Shown: positions 33,922 to 43,472 of the stretch, piece after piece
Position numbering within the stretch: the stretch's first letter is position 1
Layout: each line of letters begins with the position of its first letter
DNA from: Planctomycetaceae bacterium
GTDB taxonomy: Bacteria > Planctomycetota > Planctomycetia > Pirellulales > UBA7805
Direction: 5' to 3'
DNA length: 64,000 nucleotides
Assembly: GCA_902630355.1 (NCBI GenBank)
Contig: CACOUL010000001.1
Coordinates: 62,001-126,000, forward strand
Notes under the pieces: generated by a model
Told to the model about the DNA's origin: nothing
Database searches by the model: none
What the model saw: only the letters and a program-made list of their open reading frames with translations
Made by a program: the position numbers and the translations under genes

Positions 33922-36900
33922 ATGCGATGGCCCACCCCCAACCCCGCCCACACCAGGTCTCTCGCCGCCTGCGTGTTAAGCCTCTCTCTGGCTTGGTGCC
34001 CCCTTAGCGCAGCGACTGCAGAGGACGATGCGGTCGATCGCGATTTCGTGCAGCAGAAAATTATTCCGCTCCTCGAGGCTCGATGTTTTACCTGTCACGG
34101 GCCGGAAGAGATTCGCGAGGAGGAGCATCCCGCAGGCGGCCTGCTGCTCACCTCGCGCGACGCGATGATGCGAGGCGGCGATACGGGCCCGGCAATCATC
34201 CCGAGCGATCCCGAGCAAAGCCTGCTGATGAAGGCCGTCGACTGGGAGGAACTGGAGATGCCCCCCGATACGAAGATGCCTGCACAAGAGACCGAACTGT
34301 TCGCCCGCTGGATCCAGGCGGGGGCACCCTGGTACGGCCCGGCGGATCCCGAAGAGCAAACGATCAAGGAGCCCTTTCCGCTCGAGTCGCGAAGAGCGGA
34401 ACACTGGTGCTGGGCGCCACTCCAGTCGCAACCCATCCCTTCGGTCGTCGACGCGGACTGGTGTCGTAACTCAATCGATTACTTTTTGGCCGATGCGCGG
34501 GATCGCCAAGGGCTCAGTTCTGCACCCGATGCCGATCGACGCACATTGGCCCGGCGGATCTACTTTGCAATCGTCGGACTGCCACCGACCCCCGCCGAGG
34601 TCGATGCTTTCGACTCGGACCCGGCCGACGACGATCAAGCCATCGAAGCACTCGTAAAACGGCTCCTTGATTCGGAACACTTTGGTGAACGCTGGGGTCG
34701 CCATTGGCTCGATCTGGTGCGGTATGCCGAATCGCGCGGGCACGAGTACGATTTCGACACACCCAATCCATGGCATTACCGCGATTACGTGATTCGCTCA
34801 CTCAATGCCGACCTGCCATTCGATGAGTTTTTTATCGAACACGTGGCGGGCGATCTGCTCAACGAGCCGCGCACGCACGCCGATCACCACGGCAATGAAT
34901 CGATTCTCGCTACCGGCTTCTGGTACCTGGGTGACTGGATCCACTCACCGACCGACATTCGAGCCGACGAGATGGAACGCATCGACAACCAACTCGATGT
35001 CTTCGGCAGAGCGTTTCTCGGACTCACCATTGCGTGCGCTCGGTGTCACGACCATAAGTTCGATGCGATTTCGACCGAAGACTACTACGCTTTAGCAGGC
35101 TATCTCCAAAGCTCATCCTATCGGCAGGTCCGCTTCGACACGATGCTTCACAATCAGAAAATCGCGGAAGCAATCTGGACCCTCAGGGAACAGACATCAC
35201 AGAAGGCAAAGGAAACGCTACGGCGCAACTGGGACGCCCACCGCGATGCGATCCGCCGGGAGATCGTCGCCGGGTTCATGACCCCCGAGGATTCCTCCGA
35301 TCCGGTGAGTTGGACAAAGATTCTATACGATGCAAAAAATGACTCGTCCCATCCGCTCTTCTTGCTCGCGGCGGCCGCCGCGCGTCCTCCAGAAAATCGG
35401 ATCCGATACTGGAAGAAGCAGTTTGCAGAAATTGGTCCGATCGATGAAACGGACAACAAGATCGTATTTGACTATCGCGAAGACGCCTCCCTGAGGCAGG
35501 ACGGATTTGCGTTCGGCCGACGCGCACGACGCCCCGGCGAGCTTTCCTTCAGCGACGAGCACGGGGAGCCGCAACTCCACGTATCGATCGAACCGGCGGC
35601 AAGTCATGACCTCCGGTGGCCCGCCCTGGCACTTGCGCGGGGCACCCAAAAAGACCAAGGATTCCTGGAAGATCTCGATCGGCCCGGACAGACGCTCAAG
35701 ACCGATACCTTCGAAATCGATGGCGCCGTACACTGCCTCGCTCGCGGCAAGGGCACTCTGCAAATGGTTGTCGCCTCGCACCGCATGATTAACGGACCGC
35801 TTCACAACGACCTGGTGCAAAAATTCGACACCGAGGGCAAGTGGAAGTGGATATCGTTTGACCTTTCGCGGTACACCGGAGAGAGAGCCCACCTCGAATT
35901 TGTACCGGAGGCCGGAGCGGTGCTCGATTTGCAAGCGCTCGCAACGGGACCGACGCCGCCTCGCCTTCAGCCTCTCGGCGAGCGGGTTGCTCTTGCGAGC
36001 AATACTGCCGAACCGGAATCATTTCAAAAGCTCGCTGAAGCCTACGCCGAAATGACGGTGCGGGGAATCGAAGCGGCCCTCTTCGGCACCCAGCGGCAAA
36101 ACGAGAGACTCACGGCTGAATATGCGCTTGCCGATTGGGCACTCCAGCATCCCCATATTGCCGAGGGGCTCAGCGAACCGGCCCGCGACCTGCTGCTCCA
36201 CCACGGCGAACGGGAGGACGCGCTTTTAGAACAGGTGCGGACCCACTCACGGACCGCATTGGCGATCTGGGATGGCGATGCTGAGGATGAAAATATTTTG
36301 ATTCGCGGCTCCTCGAAAAACCCCGGCACAATCGTTCCTCGCAGGAACATCACCGCGCTGCGGCACAATCGCTCGGCGGACGAAAAAGCGGGCAGTGGAC
36401 GCCTCGAGTTGGCTTACCAACTGGCCGACCCGCAACTCAATCCACTGCTCAGTCGGGTGATCGTCAACCGCGTCTGGCATCACCTCTTCGGCCGAGGAAT
36501 CGTCGGTTCGGTCGATAACTTCGGCTATCTCGGAACGCGTCCCACCCATCCGGAACTTCTGGACCATCTTGCCCTCGAATTCGTCGAGGAGGGCTGGAGC
36601 CTTAAACAGTTGATCGAAAAAATGATCACTTCGCGCACCTTCCGACAGCAATCGACTCCTCACGATCACCAGGTCGCCCAAAAAGATCCGGAAAACAACT
36701 ATCTCTCGCATATGTCGCTGCGACGACTCGAAGGCGAAGCCATTCGCGACTCGATCCTTGCGGTGAGCGGCAGGCTCGACCGGAAGGTGGGTGGGCGCAG
36801 CATCCCGATTCACTTAACAAAATTCACCTCTGGCCGCGGTCGCCCCGCGAGTGGTCCGCTCGATGGCAACGGACGCCGAAGCATTTACCTGTCGGTGCGC

Positions 36901-37296
36901 AGGAATTTTCTCTCGCCCTGGATGCTTGTTTTCGATACACCAATTCCACTCGGCCCGGTGGGACGTCGCAATCAATCGAACGTACCGGCCCAACCGCTGG
37001 CACTGCTCAACGACCCCTTCGTGCTCGAGCAGGCGCGACTCTGGGCTGAAAAGACGTTGGCAGATCCGTCGCCCGACGGCGACCCCCTCACGGAAGAATC
37101 CATTATTTCACGCCTCTACGAGGATGCGTTCGCCCGTCGTCCCCGCCCCGATGAGATTGCTCGCGGAAAGGCTTTTATCACTCATCTCGCCAAAGAGCGC
37201 GGCATTCAACCCGGCGACCGGGCTGAGAGCATCGATTTGTGGGCGGAATACGCTCATGTGCTGCTCAATACTAAAGAATTTATTTTTCTTCCCTGA
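33922..37296 (+). CDS. PSCyt1-DUF1549-DUF1553 planctomycete surface cytochrome-like protein
   Basis: About 1124 residues from the ATG at 33922 (a GTG at 33916 is also possible). Signal peptide with an SLAWCPLSAA end. PSCyt1: IIPLLEARCFTCHGPE with one CxxCH haem-like motif. DUF1549 (PSCyt2): about residues 180-430, with FGERWGRHWLDLVRYAES, FDEFFIEHVAGDLL and TIACARCHDHKFD, a second CxxCH. DUF1553 (PSD1) at the C-terminus: NPLLSRVIVNRVWHHLFGRGIVGSVDNFG, HPELLDHLALEFVEEGWSLKQLI, NVPAQPLALLNDPFV, ending LLNTKEFIFLP. A central concanavalin-like segment is possible. Usually paired with a DUF1501 protein, which follows 38 bases downstream. The role of the family is not known. Confidence 0.92.
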   Translation: MRWPTPNPAHTRSLAACVLSLSLAWCPLSAATAEDDAVDRDFVQQKIIPLLEARCFTCHGPEEIREEEHPAGGLLLTSRDAMMRGGDTGPAIIPSDPEQSLLMKAVDWEELEMPPDTKMPAQETELFARWIQAGAPWYGPADPEEQTIKEPFPLESRRAEHWCWAPLQSQPIPSVVDADWCRNSIDYFLADARDRQGLSSAPDADRRTLARRIYFAIVGLPPTPAEVDAFDSDPADDDQAIEALVKRLLDSEHFGERWGRHWLDLVRYAESRGHEYDFDTPNPWHYRDYVIRSLNADLPFDEFFIEHVAGDLLNEPRTHADHHGNESILATGFWYLGDWIHSPTDIRADEMERIDNQLDVFGRAFLGLTIACARCHDHKFDAISTEDYYALAGYLQSSSYRQVRFDTMLHNQKIAEAIWTLREQTSQKAKETLRRNWDAHRDAIRREIVAGFMTPEDSSDPVSWTKILYDAKNDSSHPLFLLAAAAARPPENRIRYWKKQFAEIGPIDETDNKIVFDYREDASLRQDGFAFGRRARRPGELSFSDEHGEPQLHVSIEPAASHDLRWPALALARGTQKDQGFLEDLDRPGQTLKTDTFEIDGAVHCLARGKGTLQMVVASHRMINGPLHNDLVQKFDTEGKWKWISFDLSRYTGERAHLEFVPEAGAVLDLQALATGPTPPRLQPLGERVALASNTAEPESFQKLAEAYAEMTVRGIEAALFGTQRQNERLTAEYALADWALQHPHIAEGLSEPARDLLLHHGEREDALLEQVRTHSRTALAIWDGDAEDENILIRGSSKNPGTIVPRRNITALRHNRSADEKAGSGRLELAYQLADPQLNPLLSRVIVNRVWHHLFGRGIVGSVDNFGYLGTRPTHPELLDHLALEFVEEGWSLKQLIEKMITSRTFRQQSTPHDHQVAQKDPENNYLSHMSLRRLEGEAIRDSILAVSGRLDRKVGGRSIPIHLTKFTSGRGRPASGPLDGNGRRSIYLSVRRNFLSPWMLVFDTPIPLGPVGRRNQSNVPAQPLALLNDPFVLEQARLWAEKTLADPSPDGDPLTEESIISRLYEDAFARRPRPDEIARGKAFITHLAKERGIQPGDRAESIDLWAEYAHVLLNTKEFIFLP

Positions 37297-37334
37297 GACA
37301 GGCTATGATATGAGTAACCATCAGGAGAGCGCCT

Positions 37335-38777
37335 GTGTATCCATGTCATAAGATCGCTGCCACTCCCACGAGTCGCCGAAGCATGTTGCGGCGCACTGCG
37401 GCGGGCTTCGGAGCGCTCGCCACTGCAGCCCTCTTTGCCGAGTCCAGTCCATCGGTTGCAAACGGTGACGAAGCCATCGATCCGTTCGCACCGCGCAATC
37501 CGCATTTTGCGCCCCGTGCAAAGAACATCATCTTCCTCTACATGGATGGCGGGCCGAGCCAGGTCGATTCCTTCGACCCCAAGCCACGATTGGAAAAAGA
37601 TCACGGCAAGCCTTTCCCGATGAAGATCGACACGAAGACCCTACAGTTCAACAACATGGGGAAAACGCTGCAGAGTCTTTGGCCCTTTCAGCAACATGGA
37701 GAGAGCGGAATTCCGGTAAGCGACCTGTTCCCGCACATTGCGAAACACGTCGATAAGATGGCGATGGTTCGCTCGATGACATCCAAGTTTTCGGAGCACA
37801 CGTTTGCCAATTATTTCCTCCACACCGGCCACGGGATTCAGGGACGGCCGAGCACCGGTTCTTGGGTCACGTATGCCCTCGGCAGCGAATGCAGAAACTT
37901 GCCCGGATTCATCGTACTCAACGGCGGACTGACCCCTCCGGGAGGATTGGATAACTTCAACAGCGGATATCTTCCGGCGAGTTATCAGGCCTCGGTGTTC
38001 CAGCCCGGTGAATCACCGGTTGCGAACATTCCCTCAACCCTTGCCAATGCGCAACTCCAACGCGAGAAGCTTCGCCTGATCCGGCAATTGGACGACCGAT
38101 ATCTCAAGGAGTCTGGCGATTCCACAGCGCTCGAAGCGGCAATCGCAAATTATGAGATGGCCGCCCGCATGCAAACGGCCGTGCCTGACCTGGCCGATCT
38201 GAGCGACGAAACCGAGGCGACCAAAAATATGTACGGGCTCGAGGCCGAATTTGCCAACACCCGCAGGTACGGGCGGATTTGCCTGCTCGCCCGGCGACTG
38301 ATCGAACGCGGCGTGAGGTTTATCGAGTTGACATGCACCGACGGAAATGGCGACCGCTGGGACCAGCACAGCGGGCTCCGCGAGGGGCATACTAAAAATG
38401 CCCTGGCGGTTGATCAGCCGATCGGCGCACTACTCGCCGACCTGGAGATTCGTGGACTGCTTGACGAAACCCTTGTCCTCTGGGCGGGGGAGTTCGGCAG
38501 GACACCATTTGCCCAGGGAACCGATGGCAGGGACCACAATCCCTTCGGCTTCACGGTCTGGATGGCTGGTGGCGGGATACGCGGCGGCACTGTCTATGGG
38601 GCGACCGACGAATTCGGCTACAAAGTGGTCGAGAACAAGCTGGAAATTCACGACCTGCACGCCACCCTCTTGCATCTACTCGGCATCGATCACGAAAAGC
38701 TGACTTTCCGGTTCAGTGGTCGCGATATGCGACTGACCGATGTCCATGGCCGTATCATTCACGACATCATCGCCTGA
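37335..38777 (+). CDS. DUF1501 protein with Tat-type leader
   Basis: 480 residues from the GTG at 37335, seven bases after AGGAG. SRRSMLRRTAAGFGALATAALFA is a Tat leader. DUF1501 signatures: IFLYMDGGPSQVDSFDPKP, SDLFPHIAKHVDKMAMVRSM, HTGHGIQGRPSTGSWV, RRLIERGVRFIELT, DQHSGLREGH, VLWAGEFGRTPFAQGTDGRDHNPFG, GGIRGGTVYGATDEFGY, and the final LHLLGID. It is the usual partner of the DUF1549/DUF1553 gene just upstream and should be exported with it. The biochemical activity is not established. Confidence 0.93.
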   Translation: MYPCHKIAATPTSRRSMLRRTAAGFGALATAALFAESSPSVANGDEAIDPFAPRNPHFAPRAKNIIFLYMDGGPSQVDSFDPKPRLEKDHGKPFPMKIDTKTLQFNNMGKTLQSLWPFQQHGESGIPVSDLFPHIAKHVDKMAMVRSMTSKFSEHTFANYFLHTGHGIQGRPSTGSWVTYALGSECRNLPGFIVLNGGLTPPGGLDNFNSGYLPASYQASVFQPGESPVANIPSTLANAQLQREKLRLIRQLDDRYLKESGDSTALEAAIANYEMAARMQTAVPDLADLSDETEATKNMYGLEAEFANTRRYGRICLLARRLIERGVRFIELTCTDGNGDRWDQHSGLREGHTKNALAVDQPIGALLADLEIRGLLDETLVLWAGEFGRTPFAQGTDGRDHNPFGFTVWMAGGGIRGGTVYGATDEFGYKVVENKLEIHDLHATLLHLLGIDHEKLTFRFSGRDMRLTDVHGRIIHDIIA

Positions 38778-38850
38778 GCCATTTCCGTCCGTTCAACTCA
38801 TGCGGACCGTCCCAGCGATGCACCCGCGGATTGCAATCAGTACGCTATGT

Positions 38851-38889
38851 GTCGCTTTACGATGTCGCTTTACGGTATCGCTTTACGAC
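38851..38889. repeat. Three tandem 13-base repeats at a convergent junction
   Basis: Units GTCGCTTTACGAT, GTCGCTTTACGGT and ATCGCTTTACGAC follow each other directly. The third covers the stop codon of the minus-strand NHL gene. The DUF1501 gene ends 73 bases earlier on the other strand. Likely a small replication-slippage array. Confidence 0.6.
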
Positions 38890-40007
38890 CGCTTCGCCAG
38901 GCGAGTGATTCTTCCCGGCGCGACCCATTCGGCAACAAAGATATTCCCGTCCGGATCAAAACACGCGTCGTGCGGATGAAGAAAACGTCCCGCCTTCCAT
39001 TCGTCCGGGCGGGTACGGAGTGCCATGCCGTCTTTGAGCACCGCCTCTCGCCATGCGGGATCTTCACCCAATTGCGCGACCACGCGATTCTCACGGTCCA
39101 ATAGAGTAATCCGGGCGCTCAAGTCGGGTACTAGGAGGGTATCGCCATACACATCGCAGTTGGCCGGCAGGATGAATCCATCCTTCGTCCGGCGATGTTC
39201 TCCGTCAAGGGTGAACCACTGGAGACGCCCGTTGACGCGATCTGCAACGACCACCTCTGGCTCATCTCCCCGTGCATCGAGCCAGAGGCCGTGCGGAAGG
39301 TTAAACTCTCCATCGTCCTTGCCGGGCGAACCGAAGGCCGACATCCATTTCCCGTCCGCGTCGTAGCGATGGATACGAAAGGAGCCATAGCCGTCGGCGA
39401 GCATAAAACCGCCATCCGGCATGAAGGCAAAATTGGTGGGCATAAAACGGTCGCGACCCCAGGTCCCGGTCGTCGCCTGATGTTCTCCATCCGCATAAAG
39501 CCCCGACTCCATTGGCGCACGCTTCAGCCAAACTCGTTCTCCTCGCAAATCATATTTTGCAAAATTCTTGAGATGCTGATACGCAGTGATGTAGAGAAAC
39601 TCACCGTCCAGTTCGCTTCGAATCTCAAGCCCGTGTCCGCCACCCTGAAACTCACTGCCAAACGACCGCACGAAACGGCCCTCGGAATCGAACACGAAAA
39701 TCGACGGATGATCCTCGAGTTTGCGATTGCCTTCATGAATGACATAAAGATTACCAACTCGATCCACCGCCACATTGTGCGTCGTCTGCCACGAATACTT
39801 GTCCGGCAGTGTCGGCCAGTCGTGTTCGACTTCATAGGTGTGCTCACCGCTTCCGACAACCACTGCCGGTTTGCCTCGCTTTTCGGTATGAACTGCCGGT
39901 GACCGCCGCCGCCATCGCCATTTCCGTGCCATCGCTTCGTTGACCGACAACCCGCCAACCACGCCAGCGGCAGCGGTGAGCATGAATTTCCTTCGTGACG
40001 ATTGCAT
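38883..40007 (-). CDS. Tat-leader NHL-repeat beta-propeller protein
   Basis: About 374 residues from the ATG at 40007, which AAGGAG precedes by seven bases. SRRKFMLTAAAGVVGGLS is a Tat-like leader. Six propeller blades of the NHL type: VAVDRVGNLYVIHEG, IFVFDSEGRFVRSFG, GLEIRSELDGEFLYITAY, GFMLADGYGSFRIHRYDADGKWMSAFG, LPHGLWLDARGDEPEVVVADRVNGRLQWFTLDG, and HDACFDPDGNIFVAEW. The fold resembles peptidyl-alpha-hydroxyglycine lyase and 6-bladed sugar lactonases, but planctomycete copies are uncharacterised. It converges on the DUF1501 gene. Function unknown. Confidence 0.85.
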   Translation of the reverse strand: MQSSRRKFMLTAAAGVVGGLSVNEAMARKWRWRRRSPAVHTEKRGKPAVVVGSGEHTYEVEHDWPTLPDKYSWQTTHNVAVDRVGNLYVIHEGNRKLEDHPSIFVFDSEGRFVRSFGSEFQGGGHGLEIRSELDGEFLYITAYQHLKNFAKYDLRGERVWLKRAPMESGLYADGEHQATTGTWGRDRFMPTNFAFMPDGGFMLADGYGSFRIHRYDADGKWMSAFGSPGKDDGEFNLPHGLWLDARGDEPEVVVADRVNGRLQWFTLDGEHRRTKDGFILPANCDVYGDTLLVPDLSARITLLDRENRVVAQLGEDPAWREAVLKDGMALRTRPDEWKAGRFLHPHDACFDPDGNIFVAEWVAPGRITRLAKRS

Positions 40008-40293
40008 GTAACACTCCTTTAGATTCCGCCTGGCCGGCCTTGGAAAACGATCGGATGACCCCAATTCGCACGATTTGGACCCGAATCGCGGTCTTCTATA
40101 CACTAACCTCGAGGCTGAATTCGCGAAAGATTAGGCCATAATCCCGGCAAATCTTCATCTTTGCCCCTTTTCTCCACCGCTATCGCGTAAGGGGATGAGC
40201 GGCCACTCGCATCGGCCAGGGCGGGATCCGCTTCACAGCCTGTTTGCACTCGCAGCACCCCATCGACTCCACAGCCGTGCAGACAGGCTTTTT
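40008..40293. other. Intergenic region with a long hairpin, possible small RNA
   Basis: About 286 bases between two minus-strand genes. On the plus strand it contains AGGGGATGAGCGG, a later CCGCTT, and then a 12-base stem followed by a T run at 40237-40295. The middle has several GC-rich self-complementary segments. No tRNA, 4.5S or tmRNA signature could be found. The minus-strand parvulin gene reads into it. Confidence 0.4.
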
Positions 40294-40295
40294 TT
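40237..40295 (+). terminator. Hairpin plus T-run, terminator-like on the plus strand
   Basis: AGCCTGTTTGCA (40237-40248) pairs with TGCAGACAGGCT (40278-40289) with a single G-U, around a 29-base loop, followed by seven T. There is no plus-strand gene upstream, so it could end a small RNA. The long loop makes it weaker than a standard terminator. Confidence 0.5.
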
Positions 40296-40575
40296 ATTCC
40301 TCGCGGCTCGTCACCTCCAGCAGGTGATATCCGAACTCGGTACGTACCGGACCCTGAAGTTCACCCACCGGGCTTGAAAACACGACGTCGTCAAATTCCT
40401 TTACCATCTGGCCGGGCGCAAATGAGCCCAGATCGCCGCCGCGTTGTCCGGACGGACACATCGAGTGCTGCAGAGCGAGCTCTTGAAAATCACCACCCGC
40501 CTCGATCTGCGTTTTGATTTGATTGCATTCCTCTTCCGACTCGACCAAAATGTGTCTCGCAGTTGCTTTGCTCAT
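40294..40575 (-). CDS. Small cytoplasmic parvulin-type peptidyl-prolyl isomerase
   Basis: 93 residues from the second of two adjacent ATGs (40575), six bases after GGGAG; the first ATG (40578) is only three bases away. The protein is a bare rotamase domain: ARHILVESEEECNQIKTQIEAGGDFQELALQHSMCPSGQRGGDLGSFAPGQMVKEFDDVVFSSPVGELQGPVRTEFGYHLLEVTSRE shows all parvulin landmarks including the C-terminal GYH. No signal or anchor, so cytoplasmic, matching PpiC of E. coli. It speeds prolyl cis-trans turns during folding. Confidence 0.93.
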   Translation of the reverse strand: MSKATARHILVESEEECNQIKTQIEAGGDFQELALQHSMCPSGQRGGDLGSFAPGQMVKEFDDVVFSSPVGELQGPVRTEFGYHLLEVTSREE

Positions 40576-40672
40576 CATGTACTCCCTGTGATTCGGCGCC
40601 CCGGCACACCATAACCGGAAATAGCTCAAGGCGATAGTTACCTAAGACCAACGCCTCCGACCGAGCGGGAGA

Positions 40673-41812
40673 TCAGGCCGCATTGTCGAACATCGAGACG
40701 ACATAGGTTGCAAACAGCAGCAGGTGGACCGCTCCCTGCAAAACACTGGTCCGCCCGCTTCCGAAGGTCACGATCGATACCATCAGCGTCAAACTCAATA
40801 GAAAAACATCGAGCCAGTTGAGTCCCAGCACGATGCCTTGATCCAAAAAGATGGAAATACCAAGCACACAGGGAATCGTGAGACCAATCGTCGAAAGTGC
40901 CGCCCCGAGACTGATATTAATCGAACGCTGCAACTTGTCAGACCGCGCCGCCTTGAGTGCGGAGATTCCCTCGGGAGATAACACCAGAATCGCGACAAGA
41001 GCACCACCCAATGCCGCAGGCACCTGCGTTTTCTCGATCGCATGGTCCACTACCTCTGCCAATGTCTCCGCCAGAACGACGATCGGAATCATCGTGGCAA
41101 TCAACAAGAGTCCCGACCGCGCACATCGCCATTTAATTTGAGTGTTGTCCTGAAATTCAACCCCGGACAATTCGCTCGGATCGCCCCCGCGGAACATATC
41201 GCGATGCCGCGTCGTCTGAATTCCCAGAAAGATGATGTACAGCAGCGTGGTCGAAACCATCAGATAGATGCCGAGCATGTCCGATACTCTGCCGCCGGGC
41301 GCCGAATCGGTCAGACGAGGAAGGACCAGTCCCAGGAGGGAAAGCGGTATCAAAACGCCAAGATACGCGTTCGCCCCCCGCAGATTATAGGACTGCTCAA
41401 AGTGACGGATCCCGCCGACGAGTAAGCTGAACCCAACAACCCCATTAAGGACAATCATCAGCACCGAAAATATGGTATCGCGGGCAAGCGTCGGATTATT
41501 TTCACCGTGGAGCATGACGCTCGCAATCACTGCGACCTCGATGATCACAACCGACAGAGTGAGGATGAGCGTTCCATACGGTTCTCCCAAGAGACCAGCG
41601 AGTCGCTCGGCATGCCGGACGACCGAAAACGAGGATGTCAGCATCACCACAAAAACAATGACGAACAAAAGACCGATTGCCACGGGAGCGAGCGAACTGA
41701 CCACAAGGGATTCACTCATCGCAATCGAGGCAATCATCATCGGGTAACTGACGAAGAGAAGCCAATTGCCGCTTCCACCCGAAGACCGCTCAACTTCATT
41801 TGAGGCACTCAC
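40673..41812 (-). CDS. ChaA-type calcium/sodium:proton antiporter
   Basis: About 379 residues from a GTG at 41812 with GGGGAG eight bases upstream; a TTG at 41818 is also open. Ten or eleven hydrophobic segments in two halves. The alpha-repeat motifs with the ion-binding Glu are GEPYGTLILTLSVVIIEVAVI in the first half and LVAILVLSPEGISALKAARSDKLQRSINISLGAALSTIGLTIP in the second, as in the CaCA superfamily and ChaA. It should expel Ca or Na in exchange for protons across the cytoplasmic membrane. A charged loop around residues 200-230 separates the halves. Single gene between the parvulin and a divergent transporter. Confidence 0.88.
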   Translation of the reverse strand: MSASNEVERSSGGSGNWLLFVSYPMMIASIAMSESLVVSSLAPVAIGLLFVIVFVVMLTSSFSVVRHAERLAGLLGEPYGTLILTLSVVIIEVAVIASVMLHGENNPTLARDTIFSVLMIVLNGVVGFSLLVGGIRHFEQSYNLRGANAYLGVLIPLSLLGLVLPRLTDSAPGGRVSDMLGIYLMVSTTLLYIIFLGIQTTRHRDMFRGGDPSELSGVEFQDNTQIKWRCARSGLLLIATMIPIVVLAETLAEVVDHAIEKTQVPAALGGALVAILVLSPEGISALKAARSDKLQRSINISLGAALSTIGLTIPCVLGISIFLDQGIVLGLNWLDVFLLSLTLMVSIVTFGSGRTSVLQGAVHLLLFATYVVSMFDNAA

Positions 41813-41966
41813 TCCCAAGGCTCCCCTGTCAATAAACCATCGTTGCTGCGACTACCGCTGAGACTACCGTAACCTTCGCTGCCTGCCACACACCACTCCC
41901 GATTACCCCTTCACGTGCTGTAAGTATTGCGTTGCGGGTCGCTGATGCAGACGTTAATCTAACCGC

Positions 41967-43430
41967 ATGACTGCTCAGCACTCAGAGGGCCCCATTCTAA
42001 CTCGATCATCCGACCTTCGCATCGGGCGTCTGGCGATCTGCGCAGTCGCGGTCGCATATCTTTGGCTCCAATCGCCACCGGACGGATTATCGACGAGTGG
42101 ATGGCACGTCTTCATCGTCTTTCTGGGCACCATTCTCGGTTTCATCTTGAGACCCATGCCGATGGGTCCTCTCGTTTTGCTCTCGCTGGCCACTCTTATT
42201 CTCGCTGAGTCGATCGGCGGCGCACCGCATCTATCGATTAAATCGGCGCTTTCCGGCTTTGCGAATTCCACCACGTGGCTCGTCGTACTCGCCATCCTCC
42301 TCTCGGGTACGGTCATCCGCACCCAATTGGGAACGCGCCTGGCTCTACTCTGCTTTTCCCTGCTCGGTCGCTCGTCGCGCGGCCTCGCCTATGCCATCGG
42401 CCTCACCGAATTAATCCTCGCGCCATTCATCCCATCCAACACTGCTCGTGGTGGCGGCGTGATTGCTCCGGTCGTTCGCAGCATCAACGAGGCGCTTCGC
42501 GAATCACTCGACGCACCTTCGCTGCCTATCGAGCGTTATTTCATCAGTTGCGGCGCACACTCAAATTTGATCGCGTCGGCAATGTTTCTCACTGCCATGG
42601 CCGCCAACCCCCTCGTGGCCGCGGCCGGACTGGAGGTGTACGGGATCGATTTCACCTGGACGATGTGGTTTGTTGGTGCCATCGTACCCGGTCTCGCCGG
42701 ACTGTTCCTCCTGCCGCTACTGCTTCGCGTCATCTTTCCTCACGACGTGTATGCTGTGACTGCTGCACGGCAGCGGGCGGCGGATCAACTTGAAGAACTC
42801 GGCCCGGTAACCCGAAACGAAATGCTGCTTATCGGGATTTTCATCGCAATGATCTCACTCTGGATCACCTCCCCATGGCACGACATATCGACCACCGCGG
42901 TCTGTCTGTGTGGAGTCGTAGCCGCACTTCTGCTTCGTATTGACCGGTGGGAACACTTCATCGGGCACGCCGAAGCGTGGGACACCTTGGTCTGGCTCGG
43001 TGGACTGCTGACGATGGCCAACGCACTGAAACATTATGGTGTGATTCACTTTTTTTCGGGTCGGGTAAGTCAAGAACTATCGCTTACAACCCCGCTGCTT
43101 GTCGCCCTCGCACTTGCACTACTCTATTTTTATTCAATGTACGGTTTCTCAATGCTGACCGGACACATCATCGCACTCGCCGCGGCATTCTTCATTCTCG
43201 GACAACAAGCAGAAACCCCGCCGCTCTTGATGATTCCGTTGATCGCCTACCTTTCAACCCTTTGCGGATGCCTCACCAATTACTCCACCGGGCCGGTGAT
43301 CATCTATTTCAATCAGGGATGCATTCCGCCTGCCACCTGGTTCCGCAGCGGCTTCTTGGTTTCGATATTCCACCTGACAATCTGGCTGGGCCTCGGCCTC
43401 CCCTACTGGAAATGGCTCGGTTGGTGGTAA
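41967..43430 (+). CDS. DASS-family anion:sodium symporter (dicarboxylate/sulfate type)
   Basis: 487 residues with about 12 hydrophobic segments. The family signature is TTWLVVLAILLSGTVIRTQLGTRLAL and the SNT motif LILAPFIPSNTARGGGVIAPVVRSI; the C-terminal half carries TLVWLGGLLTMANALKHYGV and ITC-like elements, ending in SLCG-type LSTLCGCLTNYSTGPVIIYF with NxTGP. The usual substrates are malate, succinate, citrate or sulfate driven by Na. Which is transported cannot be told. No operon partner; divergent from chaA with about 154 bases between. Confidence 0.88.
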   Translation: MTAQHSEGPILTRSSDLRIGRLAICAVAVAYLWLQSPPDGLSTSGWHVFIVFLGTILGFILRPMPMGPLVLLSLATLILAESIGGAPHLSIKSALSGFANSTTWLVVLAILLSGTVIRTQLGTRLALLCFSLLGRSSRGLAYAIGLTELILAPFIPSNTARGGGVIAPVVRSINEALRESLDAPSLPIERYFISCGAHSNLIASAMFLTAMAANPLVAAAGLEVYGIDFTWTMWFVGAIVPGLAGLFLLPLLLRVIFPHDVYAVTAARQRAADQLEELGPVTRNEMLLIGIFIAMISLWITSPWHDISTTAVCLCGVVAALLLRIDRWEHFIGHAEAWDTLVWLGGLLTMANALKHYGVIHFFSGRVSQELSLTTPLLVALALALLYFYSMYGFSMLTGHIIALAAAFFILGQQAETPPLLMIPLIAYLSTLCGCLTNYSTGPVIIYFNQGCIPPATWFRSGFLVSIFHLTIWLGLGLPYWKWLGWW

Positions 43431-43472
43431 ACAAGGCACGAGCAATCCGGTCCGAGACACCGCTTCACACAC

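Noticed and set aside
40130-40295. 4.5S/SRP RNA or tmRNA in the structured intergenic stretch
   Set aside because: The conserved GGAAGGAAGCAGCC-type apical loop and the tmRNA acceptor pieces are not present on either strand.
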